Assembly (NCBI RefSeq): GCF_004745635.1
Contig: NZ_SRLB01000014.1
Coordinates: forward strand, 124,001 to 188,000
DNA from: Methylobacterium nonmethylotrophicum
GTDB lineage: Bacteria > Pseudomonadota > Alphaproteobacteria > Rhizobiales > Beijerinckiaceae
Direction of reading: 5' to 3'
DNA length: 64,000 nucleotides
Shown: piece by piece, positions 36,328 to 47,058 of the stretch
Layout of the letters: each line of letters begins with the position of its first letter
Position numbering within the stretch: position 1 is the first letter of the stretch
Program-made: the position numbers and the translations under genes
The notes under the pieces: model-generated
The model's database searches: none
What the model was told of the DNA's origin: nothing
Seen by the model: only the letters and a program-made list of their open reading frames with translations

Positions 36328-38469
36328 TCAGGTCCTGGCCAGCATCTCGCGGATGCGCAGGGCGAGCGCCTCGACCACGAAGGGCTTGGTCAGCACCGCC
36401 ATGCCGGGCTCGAGCTGCCCGCGGCCGAGCGCCGTGGTCTCGGCGTAGCCGGTGATGAACAGCACCTTCAGGCCCGGCCGCCGCGCCCGGCCCGCATCGG
36501 CCATCTGCCGGCCGTTCATGCCGCCCGGCAGCCCGACATCGGTGACGAGGAGGTCGATGCGCACGTCCGATTGCAGCACCTTCAGCCCCGCCGCGCCGTC
36601 CGCCGCCTCGATGGCGGTGTAGCCGAGATCCTCCAGCACCTCGGTCACCAGCATGCGCACGGTCGGCTCGTCATCGACGATCAGCACGGTCTCGCCGCGC
36701 TCCGCCCGGGGGGCGTCCGCGAGAGTCGCGTGCGCGGCTTCCACCTCGCAGGCGCCGTGGTGGCGCGGCAGGGTGATGCACACGGTGGTGCCGCGCCCGA
36801 CCTCGGAGGTGATCCGCACCTGCCCGCCGGATTGCTGGGTGAAGCCGTAGATCATTGAGAGGCCGAGACCCGTGCCCTGGCCGATCGGCTTGGTGGTGAA
36901 GAACGGGTCGAAGGCCCGGGCGATCACCTCGGGCGCCATGCCGCTGCCGGTATCGGTCACGCAGAGCGACAGGTACTCCCCGGGCGGAAGGTCGAGCGCG
37001 TGCGAGGCGGCCTCGTCGAGGCGGCGGTTGGCGGCCGCGATCGCGATGCGCCCGCCCTCCGGCATCGCGTCGCGGGCATTGAGGCAGAGGTTGAGGAGCG
37101 CGTTCTCGAGCTGGGGCGGGTCGACGAGGACGGTCCAGAGGTCGGGGGCGACCGCGACCGCGATGGCGATCGCCGGCCCGACCGTGCGGCGGATCAGCTC
37201 CTCCATCCCGGCGACGAGCCGGCCGACATCGGTCGGGCGGGGATCGAGCGTCTGGCGCCGCGAGAAGGCCAGGAGCCGGTGGGTCAGCGCCGCGGCGCGC
37301 TTCGTCGCGCCCTGCGCGGCGGTGACGTAGCGGTCGACATCCTCGTGCCGGCCCTGGTTGATGCGGGCCTGCATCAGCTCGAGGGAGCCCGAGATGCCGG
37401 CGAGCAGGTTGTTGAAGTCGTGGGCGAGGCCGCCGGTGAGCTGCCCCACCGCCTCCATCTTCTGCGACTGGCGCAGGGCCTCCTCGGCGCGCATCAGCTC
37501 GGCGGTCCGCGCGGCGACCTGCTGCTCCAGCGTCTCGGTCAGCGCCCGCAGCATCGTGGTGGCGCGGTCGCGCTCCGCCTCGACGGCGCGGCGCTCCTCG
37601 ACGTCGATGAGGACCCCCGGGAAGCTCAACGGCGTGCCGTCCGGGGCGTGGTCGACCCGCCCGTTCGCCTCGAGCCAGTAGTATTTTCCGTCGGCGCGCC
37701 GGGTGCGGTACTGGTGCGCGTAGGCGCCCCCGCGCGTCACCGCCGCGTCGATCGCCGCGATCAGACCGGCCCGGTCATCCGGGTGCACCGTCTCGATCAC
37801 CTGCTCCAGGCTCAGGCCCTCGCGGCCGAGCCCCGGATCCAGGCCGAAGCTGCGGGCGAAGGCCTCGTCGACGGTGAAGCGGTCGGTCGGCAGGTCCCAG
37901 AACCACGTGCCGATGATCGCGCCGGCCGAGAGGGCGAGCCGGACCCGCTCGATGTTCTCCCGGGCGATCGCCTCGCTCTCCCGCAGCCGCCGCGTCGCGA
38001 CGACCTGCGCGGTGGTCTCGTTGGTGAGGATGAACAGACCGGCGATGCGCCCCTCGCCGTCGAGGACCCGCGAGTAGGAGAAGGTCCACCAGGTCTCGGC
38101 CGCTCCCCGGTCGGTGCCGAGTTTCCACGGCAGGTCGACGAAGCGCCGGCTGCGGCCCGCGAAGGCGTCCTCGATGATCGGCCTCGCCTGCTCCCAGCCG
38201 TCGGCCCAGACCGTGTCGAAGCGCTCGCCCATCGCCCAGTCGAGCCGGGGGCCGAGGAGCGGGAAGTAGGTCTCGTTGAAGAAGAAGTGCAGCTCCGGCC
38301 CCCAGGCCAGGATCATGCTCTCGGGCGAGTTCAGCACCAGGCTCAGGGCCGTGCGCAGGGCTTCCGGCCAGGTCTCCGGCGGCCCCAGCGGGTGGCCCGA
38401 CCAGTCGCGCGCGCGGATCATCGCGGCGGCGCGGCCGCCGCCGGCCAGGAACGGAAGGGGGTCGCTCAT
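36328..38469 (-). CDS. Hybrid sensor histidine kinase with PAS domains and C-terminal receiver
   Basis: A 713-residue cytoplasmic kinase. An N-terminal PAS/GAF-like module (WSGHPLGPPETWPEALR, typical of alphaproteobacterial light- or redox-linked kinases) is followed by a PAS/PAC unit (about residues 185-310), a coiled coil, a HisKA with H350 in GGLAHDFNNLLAG, HATPase (NLCLNARDAMP, DTGSGM, GTGLGLSM) and a receiver with D644 in LLVTDVGLPG. No DNA-binding output exists, so phosphate goes to another protein or the receiver tunes the kinase. It lies upstream of the PilZ chemoreceptor on the same strand. Confidence 0.92.
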   Translation of the reverse strand: MSDPLPFLAGGGRAAAMIRARDWSGHPLGPPETWPEALRTALSLVLNSPESMILAWGPELHFFFNETYFPLLGPRLDWAMGERFDTVWADGWEQARPIIEDAFAGRSRRFVDLPWKLGTDRGAAETWWTFSYSRVLDGEGRIAGLFILTNETTAQVVATRRLRESEAIARENIERVRLALSAGAIIGTWFWDLPTDRFTVDEAFARSFGLDPGLGREGLSLEQVIETVHPDDRAGLIAAIDAAVTRGGAYAHQYRTRRADGKYYWLEANGRVDHAPDGTPLSFPGVLIDVEERRAVEAERDRATTMLRALTETLEQQVAARTAELMRAEEALRQSQKMEAVGQLTGGLAHDFNNLLAGISGSLELMQARINQGRHEDVDRYVTAAQGATKRAAALTHRLLAFSRRQTLDPRPTDVGRLVAGMEELIRRTVGPAIAIAVAVAPDLWTVLVDPPQLENALLNLCLNARDAMPEGGRIAIAAANRRLDEAASHALDLPPGEYLSLCVTDTGSGMAPEVIARAFDPFFTTKPIGQGTGLGLSMIYGFTQQSGGQVRITSEVGRGTTVCITLPRHHGACEVEAAHATLADAPRAERGETVLIVDDEPTVRMLVTEVLEDLGYTAIEAADGAAGLKVLQSDVRIDLLVTDVGLPGGMNGRQMADAGRARRPGLKVLFITGYAETTALGRGQLEPGMAVLTKPFVVEALALRIREMLART

Positions 38470-38752
38470 CGGGGTCGCGACAGGTTCACCAAGGGACGAT
38501 CAGGCTCACGCCGCGGCACGATGGCTGCCCCGGCGGGTCTCGACGGGCAGTCACGAGATCCGGATCGCAGCCTGAGCGCGGCGGCAAGGCCGGCCCGGCG
38601 GACGGACCGGCGCCTTATCGCCCGAAGCAGGCGATTCGGCAAAGCTTCCGACGCAAGGGCAATGATGTCCCGGGCAATGGCGCTCCGGGCGATGGCGGGC
38701 GGGCCGCGCTTTTGGCAGGATCGGGCCGACGCGCGACGGGAGGACCGACCGG

Positions 38753-40381
38753 ATGGCCCACTTCATCAACGACCGCGCCGCCCTGGTGGCGGAGGCGGTG
38801 GACGGGGTCGTGGCGGGCAGCGGCGGGCGCCTCGCCCGCCTCGACGGCGACCCGGCGATCCGGGTCGTGCTGCGGGCGGACTGGACGGCCGACCGGGTTG
38901 CGGTCGTCTCGGGCGGCGGCTCGGGCCACGAGCCGGCCCATGCGGGCTTCGTCGGGCGGGGCCTGCTCACCGCGGCGGTCTGCGGCGACGTGTTCGCCTC
39001 GCCCTCCGTCGACGCGGTGCTGGCCGGAATCCTGGCGGTGACCGGGCCGGCGGGCTGCCTCGTCATCATCAAGAACTACGCCGGCGACCGGCTCAATTTC
39101 GGGCTCGCCGCCGAGCGCGCCCGGGCGCTCGGCCTCAGGATCGAGACGGTCACGGTCGCCGACGACGTGGCGATCCCGGGTGCGGCGCAGCCGCGGGGCA
39201 TCGCCGGCACGCTCCTGGTGCACAAGGTGGCGGGCCACGCGGCGGAGAGCGGGCGCCCTCTCGCCGAGGTGGCAACCGCGGCTCGGGACGCGGCGGCCGG
39301 GATCAGGTCGCTCGGCATCGCGGTGTCGGGCTGCACGATGCCGGGCGGGGCCGCGGAGGCGCGCCTCGCCCCCGGGGAGGCCGAGCTCGGCCTCGGCATC
39401 CACGGCGAGCCGGGCATCGAGCGCATCGCCCTGCCGCCGGCCGCTCGCCTCGCCGACCTCATGATGGGGCGCCTCGCCGAGGCCGTCGCCGGGGACGGGC
39501 CGCTCGCCCTCCTCGTCAACAACCTCGGCGGCACCACGGCGCTGGAGATGCAGGTCCTGACCCGGGCGGTGCTGGCCACGCCGCTCGGCGGCCGCGTGCG
39601 CCTGCTCCTCGGGCCGGCCGCCGCGATGACGGCGCTCGACATGCACGGCGCCTCGCTCTCGCTCATGCCGCTCGATCCGGCGGCCGAGGCGGCGCTCACC
39701 GCCGCGACCGAGGTGCCGGCCTGGCCGCGGGCGGTCGCCGTGACGGCGCCCGCGACCCGCGCGCTGCCCGATCGCCTGGCCCGGGGCCCCGCCGCGGCGC
39801 CCTCGCGCGATCCCGCCGCGGCGGCGGCGATCACGGCGGTCTGCACCGCGCTGGTCGCCGCCGAAGGGGAGCTCAACGCCCTCGACGCCCGGGTCGGCGA
39901 CGGCGATACCGGCACCACCTTCGCGGCGGCGGCCCGGGCGGTGCTCGCCGACCTCGACCGGCTGCCGCAGGCCGAGCCCGCCGCGCTCTGCCACGCGCTC
40001 TCGGACCGCCTCGCCCGGGTGGCCGGCGGATCGAGCGGGGTGCTGCTGTCGATCTTCTTCGCGGCGACCGGCTCCGGCCTCGCGGAAGGGGCGGGCTGGC
40101 CGGCCGCGCTCGCCCATGGGGCGGAGCGGCTCCAGGCCCATGGTGGGGCGCGTCCCGGCGACCGCACCCTCCTCGACGCCCTCGTGCCGGCGCTCGAAGC
40201 CCTCTCGGCGGGCGGCCTGGCCTCCGCGGCGCGAGCGGCCGAGGCGGGGGCGGCCGCCACCGCCCGGATGACGCGGGCGGGCACCGGCCGGTCGAGCTAC
40301 CTCGCGGCCGGCGACCTCGCCGGCGTGGAGGATCCGGGCGCGGTCGCGGTGGCCCGGGCCTTCGCGGCCCTGGCGCAGTAA
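38753..40381 (+). CDS. Dihydroxyacetone kinase, ATP-dependent single-chain form
   Basis: A 542-residue cytoplasmic kinase that phosphorylates dihydroxyacetone. The DhaK half has GGGSGHEPAHAG, KNYAGDRLNF with the catalytic Asp, GCTMPG, and GIHGEPG, whose H217 should bind the substrate covalently. A linker near residue 340 leads to the DhaL half, with the Mg-ADP loop RVGDGDTGTTFA and GGSSGVLLS. Having both halves in one chain marks the ATP-using form rather than the phosphotransferase form. GGGAGG precedes the ATG. No transporter or regulator for it is adjacent. Confidence 0.93.
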   Translation: MAHFINDRAALVAEAVDGVVAGSGGRLARLDGDPAIRVVLRADWTADRVAVVSGGGSGHEPAHAGFVGRGLLTAAVCGDVFASPSVDAVLAGILAVTGPAGCLVIIKNYAGDRLNFGLAAERARALGLRIETVTVADDVAIPGAAQPRGIAGTLLVHKVAGHAAESGRPLAEVATAARDAAAGIRSLGIAVSGCTMPGGAAEARLAPGEAELGLGIHGEPGIERIALPPAARLADLMMGRLAEAVAGDGPLALLVNNLGGTTALEMQVLTRAVLATPLGGRVRLLLGPAAAMTALDMHGASLSLMPLDPAAEAALTAATEVPAWPRAVAVTAPATRALPDRLARGPAAAPSRDPAAAAAITAVCTALVAAEGELNALDARVGDGDTGTTFAAAARAVLADLDRLPQAEPAALCHALSDRLARVAGGSSGVLLSIFFAATGSGLAEGAGWPAALAHGAERLQAHGGARPGDRTLLDALVPALEALSAGGLASAARAAEAGAAATARMTRAGTGRSSYLAAGDLAGVEDPGAVAVARAFAALAQ

Positions 40382-40387
40382 GTGTCT

Positions 40388-40454
40388 CTCACACAACTCC
40401 CGATCGCCGGCCTTGCTCAGTGTGGCGGCCCCGGCGCAGCGGGAGTCGTGTGAG
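40388..40454. terminator. Inverted repeat after the dihydroxyacetone kinase gene
   Basis: CTCACACAACTCCC (40388-40401) pairs with GGGAGTCGTGTGAG (40441-40454) in 13 of 14 positions across a 39-base loop, starting six bases after the stop. No T run is present. It could be a transcript-end structure or a remnant of a palindromic repeat. Confidence 0.45.
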
Positions 40455-40535
40455 GTGCACGAAGGCCAGGGGCCCTGGATCCCCCTGGATGATGCCGGTC
40501 GCGGCGCGATCCGGCGCCGCACCGGAGCGCCGCCG

Positions 40536-41093
40536 TCAGCCGCCGCGGCGACCGCGACGGGGCTTGCCTTCGCTCGGGGCCTCCGGCTCGGACATCGCTG
40601 CGACCTCCGGCTCGGGGGCAGGCGCGGTCACCGGCTCGGGAGCGTCGTTCGCGACGTCGTCCTCCGCCCGTGCGACGCTGCGGCGGCGCTGCTGACCGAG
40701 GCCGAGGGAACGGGCCAGCTCGGAGCGCTGCTCGGAGTAGCTCGCCGAGGTCATCGGATAGTCATGGGGCAGACCCCATTTCTGGCGATAGGCTTCGGGC
40801 GTCAGACCCCGCAGGGTAAGGTGGCGGCGCAGGGTCTTGTATGATTTGCCGTCCTCGAAGCTTGTCAGGTAGTCGTGAGTGATCGATCGGCGAATCTCGG
40901 CCGGAGTTGCCTTAGGGTGAGAAGGCTCCGGGAGAGCTTTCTTCCCTTGAGTCATCTCGCTCAACGCGCCGTAGACGTCGGCGATGAGCTTCGACAACTC
41001 GGCACTCTGCAGATGATTGCTGCTGACATAGGCCGATATAATATCAGCCGTCAACGTGACGATCCGATCGTGAGTGTTGGCGGTTTCGTCCAT
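40536..41093 (-). CDS. MucR/Ros-family transcriptional regulator lacking the zinc cysteines
   Basis: A 185-residue DNA-binding protein. The N-terminal part (TADIISAYVSSNHL) is the helical oligomerisation region of MucR. The DNA-binding part reads SFEDGKSYKTLRRHLTLRG, then LTPEAYRQKWGLPHDYPM. In Ros the zinc ligands are C79, C82, H92 and H97; here the aligned positions are S78, D81, H91 and no histidine, so zinc is unlikely to be bound. A Pro/Glu/Ala tail ends in basic residues. MucR proteins act as H-NS-like repressors of many genes. An in-frame ATG further upstream would lengthen it by up to 48 residues. Confidence 0.88.
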   Translation of the reverse strand: MDETANTHDRIVTLTADIISAYVSSNHLQSAELSKLIADVYGALSEMTQGKKALPEPSHPKATPAEIRRSITHDYLTSFEDGKSYKTLRRHLTLRGLTPEAYRQKWGLPHDYPMTSASYSEQRSELARSLGLGQQRRRSVARAEDDVANDAPEPVTAPAPEPEVAAMSEPEAPSEGKPRRGRRGG

Positions 41094-41319
41094 GCCGGCG
41101 CGCTCTAGGGATTCATCGCAAATCGGTGCCATATCTTTAAGTTCGTCATGCGAAAAAAAGCAAGGATCATCTCTTGGCAAAATTTCGCTGTCCCAGGGGA
41201 ATCGATCGCTGGACATAACGGGTGACGCGAGTTGCACGTCCCTGCTGCCGCTCCTCCGGCCTGGCCGGAACTCCGCCGGGCCGCTAAGGTTCTCCCGTGG
41301 AAGACCCCGGGAGCGGCGG

Positions 41320-41535
41320 ATGCGCGTCGTCGTCGACCTGAATCGCTGTCAGGCCTACGCCCAGTGCTGCTACGCGGCGCCGGAGCATTTCGTGCTGCAG
41401 GGCGACGAGATCCTGGTCTACGACCCGGCGCCGCCGGCGGCGGCGCGCGCGGCGCTCGACCGGGCCGTCCAGGCCTGCCCTGTCCGGGCCATCCGGGTCG
41501 AGCACGACGAGGACCGCGCCGGGGCGGGGCCGTGA
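41320..41535 (+). CDS. 3Fe-4S ferredoxin for the neighbouring P450
   Basis: A 71-residue small ferredoxin with the single-cluster pattern C10-x5-C16 (CQAYAQCCYAAPEHF) and C53 in ACPVRAI, as in the 3Fe-4S ferredoxins that feed bacterial P450s. The missing second cysteine of a normal 4Fe-4S motif is replaced by other residues. An extra C17 next to C16 is unusual. It carries electrons from the reductase to the P450 encoded downstream. Its stop overlaps the reductase's GTG start by four bases. A long upstream extension of the frame has no family support. Confidence 0.9.
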   Translation: MRVVVDLNRCQAYAQCCYAAPEHFVLQGDEILVYDPAPPAAARAALDRAVQACPVRAIRVEHDEDRAGAGP

Positions 41536-42827
41536 GGGACGGGACGATCGTGGTCGCGGGGGCCTCGCTCGCCGGCCTGCGCGGGGCCGAGGCCCTGCGG
41601 GACCGCGGCTTCTCCGGCCGCCTGATCCTCGTCGGCGACGAGCCGTATCGGCCCTACGACCGCCCGCCCCTGTCCAAGCATGTGCTCACCGGCGAGGTCG
41701 CTCCCGGCGCCACCACCCTGCCGGGCGTCGGGCGGCTCGAGGCCGAGTGGCGCCTCGGCACGGCGGCGGCGGGCCTCGATCGTGCCGGCCGGGCGCTGCG
41801 CCTCGCCGATGGCACGACGCTGCCCTTCGACCGGCTGCTGATCGCCACCGGGGCCCGGGCCCGGCCCTGGCCGAAGGCCGACGAGGCGCGGCTCGCCGGT
41901 GTCCATACCCTGCGGGGCCGGGACGACGCGGCGGCGCTGGCGGCCGACCTGTCGGCGCGGCCGGGGCGGGTGCTGATCCTCGGCGCCGGCTTCATCGGCT
42001 GCGAGGTCGCCTCCAGCCTGCGCGCCGTCGGGCTGCCGGTCACGGTGGCGGATCCGGGGCCGGCGCCCCTCGCCCGGGCGCTGGGCACCGTCGTCGGCGG
42101 CTTCGTCGCCGGGCGGATGGCGGCGGCCGGGGTCGATTACCGCCCGGGCACCCGGGTCACGCATCTGGAAGGCGCGGGAGGCCGCGTGCGGCGCGCCCGG
42201 CTCGAGGCCGGCGGCACGATCCAGGCCGACCTCGTGGTGGTGGCGCTCGGCGCCCTGCGCAACACCGGGTGGCTCGCCGGCGCGGGGCTCGACGCCGACG
42301 AAGGCGGGCTGTCCTGCGACGGCGCCTGCCGCGTCCTCGACGCGGCGGGCCGGCCGGACGACGCGATCTTCGCCGCCGGCGACGTCGCGCGCTGGCCGCA
42401 CCCGCTCTATGGCGGCCGCCCGGTCGCCCTCGAGCATTGGGGCAACGCCGTGGCGCAAGCCGCGCACGCCGCCCGCGCCATGCTGGACGGGCCGGAGGCC
42501 GCGGGCGCCTATGCCGAGCTGCCGGCCTTCTGGTCGAGCCAGTTCGGCCTCAACATCAAGTCGCTCGGGCTGATCGAGGGGGCGGATGCGGTGGCGGTCG
42601 CGCAGGGCAGCCCGCGGACGGGCCGCTTCCTGGCGGTCTATGGCCGGGCCGGGCGCACGGTCGCGGCGGTCTCGATCAATGCCGGGCGCTGGCTGCCGGC
42701 CTACGAGGCGCCGATCCGGGACGGGGCAGCCTTCCCGCCGATCACCGGCGCGGCCGACCAGCCGCGGCTGCGGTCCCTGCCGCCGGGCCTGCCGGGCCCG
42801 CGCGGCGCCAGCGGGGCACGACCATGA
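41532..42827 (+). CDS. NAD(P)H-dependent ferredoxin reductase (FAD)
   Basis: A 431-residue flavoprotein of the ferredoxin/rubredoxin reductase family (CamA, BphA4 type). FAD loop VVAGASLAGLRGAEALR is at the start; PYDRPPLSK follows; the NAD(P)H loop LILGAGFIGCEVASSLR lies mid-protein; then FAAGDVARWPHP and HWGNAVAQAAHAARAMLD. A substitution is seen in the first loop, where the usual GxGxxG reads GASLAG. It passes electrons from NAD(P)H to the 3Fe-4S ferredoxin. Start GTG and stop overlap both neighbours by four bases, so the three genes are a tight unit. Confidence 0.92.
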   Translation: MRDGTIVVAGASLAGLRGAEALRDRGFSGRLILVGDEPYRPYDRPPLSKHVLTGEVAPGATTLPGVGRLEAEWRLGTAAAGLDRAGRALRLADGTTLPFDRLLIATGARARPWPKADEARLAGVHTLRGRDDAAALAADLSARPGRVLILGAGFIGCEVASSLRAVGLPVTVADPGPAPLARALGTVVGGFVAGRMAAAGVDYRPGTRVTHLEGAGGRVRRARLEAGGTIQADLVVVALGALRNTGWLAGAGLDADEGGLSCDGACRVLDAAGRPDDAIFAAGDVARWPHPLYGGRPVALEHWGNAVAQAAHAARAMLDGPEAAGAYAELPAFWSSQFGLNIKSLGLIEGADAVAVAQGSPRTGRFLAVYGRAGRTVAAVSINAGRWLPAYEAPIRDGAAFPPITGAADQPRLRSLPPGLPGPRGASGARP

Positions 42828-44071
42828 CCGATGCCGACCCGACCCTGTTCGCCCAGGTCCGCGACCCCGCGAACCGCGCCGATCCCTACCCGCTCTACGC
42901 CCGCCTGCGGGCCCACCCCGTGGCGCGCCAGGACGACGGCCTGTGGGTCGCGAGCGGCTACGCGGCGATCCGCGCCCTGCTGCACGATCCCCGCGTCAGC
43001 TCGCAGGACCTGCCGCGCTCCGAGCACCCGCGGACCGGCAACCCGGTCAAGGACTGGGTCGTCAACCCGCTCAAGGACTGGATCATCAACCGCCACCGCC
43101 CGTTCATCTTCCGCGATCCGCCGGCCCACGACGCCCTGCGCCGCCAAGTGATGGGGCAGTTCACGGTGTCCCGGGTGCGGGGCATGAAGCGGCGGACCGA
43201 GGCGCTGGTGGCCGAGCACCTGGAGGCCTGCGCGGGCTGCACCCCCTTCAACCTCGTCGACGACCTCGCCTACCCGCTCCCCGTCACGGTGATCTGCGAG
43301 CTCCTCGGCGTGCCGCGGGAGGACGAGCCGCGCTTCCACGGCTGGGCGACGCAGCTCGCCACCGCGCTCGAGCCGGAGAGCCGGACCGATCCGGCGGTGC
43401 ATGCCCGCAACGTCGCGACCTTCGACGCCATCGCCGACTACATGCGCGACCTGATCCGGGCGAAGCGGCGCCGGCCCGCCGACGACCTGCTCTCGGGGCT
43501 CGCCACCGCGACGGACCCGGAGGCCGGCCGGATGAGCGACCCCGACCTCGTCGCCACCGCGGTCCTGCTGCTGATCGCCGGCCACGAGACCACCGTGAAC
43601 CTGATCACCAACGGCATGCTGACGCTGCTGCGCTGTCCCGACGAGCTCGCGCGCCTGCGGGCCGACCCGGAGCGGGCGCCGCGGGTGATCGAGGAATTGC
43701 TGCGCTACGAGCCGCCGGTGCATTTCCGGACCCGGCTCGCCCTGGCGCCGATCCCGATCGGCGGCGCAGTGATCCCGGAGGGCGCGCCCCTGGTGCTGCT
43801 CTTCGCCGCCGGCAGCCGCGATCCGGCGCGCTTCCCCCTCCCCGACCGGTTCGACCCGGACCGGGAGGACAACCAGCATTTCGGCTTCGGCGGCGCCCTG
43901 CATTACTGCGTCGGCGCGCCGCTCGCCCGCATCGAGGCCGAGGCCGCCCTGACCGCGCTGGCAACCAGGCTGCGGGCGCCCCGCCTCGCCGAGGACCCGC
44001 CGCCCTACCGGCCCGGCGCATCGCTGCGCGGCCCGCAGCGCCTGCTCCTGCACATCGACGGCGTCGACTGA
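42824..44071 (+). CDS. Cytochrome P450
   Basis: A 415-residue soluble bacterial P450 monooxygenase. The oxygen-activation helix reads AGHETT (from A252), the ExxR motif is in EELLRYEPPVHFRTR, and the haem loop FGFGGALHYCVGAPLAR holds the proximal ligand C362. It is third in a ferredoxin-reductase-P450 operon with four-base overlaps, so it has a complete private electron chain. The substrate cannot be named; the adjacent catabolic cluster makes a small aromatic or acid plausible. It converges on the MBL-GAF gene. Confidence 0.94.
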   Translation: MTDADPTLFAQVRDPANRADPYPLYARLRAHPVARQDDGLWVASGYAAIRALLHDPRVSSQDLPRSEHPRTGNPVKDWVVNPLKDWIINRHRPFIFRDPPAHDALRRQVMGQFTVSRVRGMKRRTEALVAEHLEACAGCTPFNLVDDLAYPLPVTVICELLGVPREDEPRFHGWATQLATALEPESRTDPAVHARNVATFDAIADYMRDLIRAKRRRPADDLLSGLATATDPEAGRMSDPDLVATAVLLLIAGHETTVNLITNGMLTLLRCPDELARLRADPERAPRVIEELLRYEPPVHFRTRLALAPIPIGGAVIPEGAPLVLLFAAGSRDPARFPLPDRFDPDREDNQHFGFGGALHYCVGAPLARIEAEAALTALATRLRAPRLAEDPPPYRPGASLRGPQRLLLHIDGVD

Positions 44072-44120
44072 GGACCCGCGACCGCACCGTCCGGCCTGCG
44101 GCCACCGGAAAAACCGCCGC

Positions 44121-45920
<1,800 letters not shown>

Positions 45921-46106
45921 GGCGTCGGGATCCTGGCGGCGGTTCCGGGCGATGCTCGAACGCCCCGGATGATGCCTGCCGGCGGGGCAAGTTGGAAGGG
46001 TCTGCCGCGGGCGGCTTGGAGAGGTTTGCCGCCGGGCGGCTTGCGCGCCGGCGCGTTCGCGGGCAGGTGGCGGGGGCGTGTCCGTCGAAACAGGGCCTGT
46101 CCAGCG

Positions 46107-46592
46107 TTGCAGCGTGACGATTCCGCGGGCCTTGCCCGCCTCGAAGGACTGATCGGCTACACCCTGCGGCGGTCACAGGTGGCTGTCTCCCGCAGCTTCG
46201 TCCAGCTCTTCTCCGACCTCGACGTGCGCCAGACCCAGCTCGGCGTGCTCACCATCATCGAGGGCAGCCCCGGCCTCAAGCCGAGCCAGATCGGCGCCGC
46301 CATCGGCATCAAGCGGGCGAATGTCGGGCCCCTCCTCGACGAGCTGGAGCACCGGGGCCTGGTGCGCCGGGAGCCCAGCCCTTCGGACCGGCGCTCGCAG
46401 GCCCTCTTTCTGACCGAGACGGGCACGACCCTGATGGCCGCGCTGCACCAGCGCGAGGCCGCCCACGAGGAGCGGATCGCCGCGTTCCTGACGCCTGAGG
46501 AGCGCGCCGTGCTGCTCGACCTGCTGCGCCGGGTCGAGCAGGGCGCGCGGGACGCGGCGGAGGAGGAGGCCGGGGCGGAGGAGGCGGATTGA
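46107..46592 (+). CDS. MarR-family transcriptional regulator
   Basis: About 161 residues. The winged helix is clear: LGVLTIIEGSPGLKPSQIGAAIGIKRANVGPLLDELEHRGLVRREPSPSDRR-type order with the DRR wing, then a dimerisation helix (EERAVLLDLLRRVEQ). MarR repressors near CoA-ligase/crotonase genes often respond to aromatic acids or their CoA thioesters. No ATG fits; a TTG at 46107 preceded by AGGG is used, and the true start could differ. It ends four bases from the convergent thioesterase, so it sits at the edge of the CoA-ester cluster it may control. Confidence 0.82.
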   Translation: MQRDDSAGLARLEGLIGYTLRRSQVAVSRSFVQLFSDLDVRQTQLGVLTIIEGSPGLKPSQIGAAIGIKRANVGPLLDELEHRGLVRREPSPSDRRSQALFLTETGTTLMAALHQREAAHEERIAAFLTPEERAVLLDLLRRVEQGARDAAEEEAGAEEAD

Positions 46593-46596
46593 CCCC

Positions 46597-47058
46597 TCAC
46601 TCCCCCCGGAACCGCCGCACCAGCTCCTCGGGGATCGGCGTCGCCTTCATCCGGGCCCGGTCGTCGGGGTGACGGCCGGCCCAGACCCGGCGCTCGCGGC
46701 CCTCGACGGCGAGGTCCCCGGCGTTGAGCAGGCGGTGGCGCACGGCGAAGCTCGAACGGCCGACCTCCACCACCGTCGAGACGATCTCGACCGTGTCGCC
46801 GTAGCGCGACGGCTTGAGGAAGCGCGCCCCGGTCTCGACCAGCGGGATACCGAGGAGGTCGTAGCGCGCCAGCATCCCGGCCTTCGGCAGCCCGGTCGCG
46901 GCCTCGCACAGGAGCGCGGTCGACCAGTCGAAGAAGTCGAAGAAGCGCGGGTTGAACACGATGCCGGCGGGGTCGCAATGGCCCCACTCCACCGTCAGGG
47001 TGCGGGTTGCGGTGAAGCCCTCGTGGTCGACGACCTGGTATTCGCGGGGCGGGATCAT
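46597..47058 (-). CDS. Acyl-CoA thioesterase, 4-hydroxybenzoyl-CoA thioesterase type
   Basis: A 153-residue hotdog-fold enzyme. The catalytic segment is VEWGHCDPAGIVFNPRFFDF with D29, the nucleophile or base in the Pseudomonas-type 4-hydroxybenzoyl-CoA thioesterases. Length and order of strands match. It hydrolyses an acyl- or aroyl-CoA to the free acid. The ATG overlaps the stop of the CoA ligase gene by four bases, so the two are co-translated. In the cluster it could release the final acid after side-chain cleavage, or free a beta-keto acid for the BKACE enzyme. Confidence 0.9.
   Translation of the reverse strand: MIPPREYQVVDHEGFTATRTLTVEWGHCDPAGIVFNPRFFDFFDWSTALLCEAATGLPKAGMLARYDLLGIPLVETGARFLKPSRYGDTVEIVSTVVEVGRSSFAVRHRLLNAGDLAVEGRERRVWAGRHPDDRARMKATPIPEELVRRFRGE

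Noticed and set aside
37000..40695. A 1231-codon rightward open frame antisense to the hybrid kinase and through the dihydroxyacetone kinase
   Set aside because: Its translation is low-complexity Arg/Gly/Ala/Asp, crosses two well-supported genes in other frames, and shows no family. It is a high-G+C artefact.
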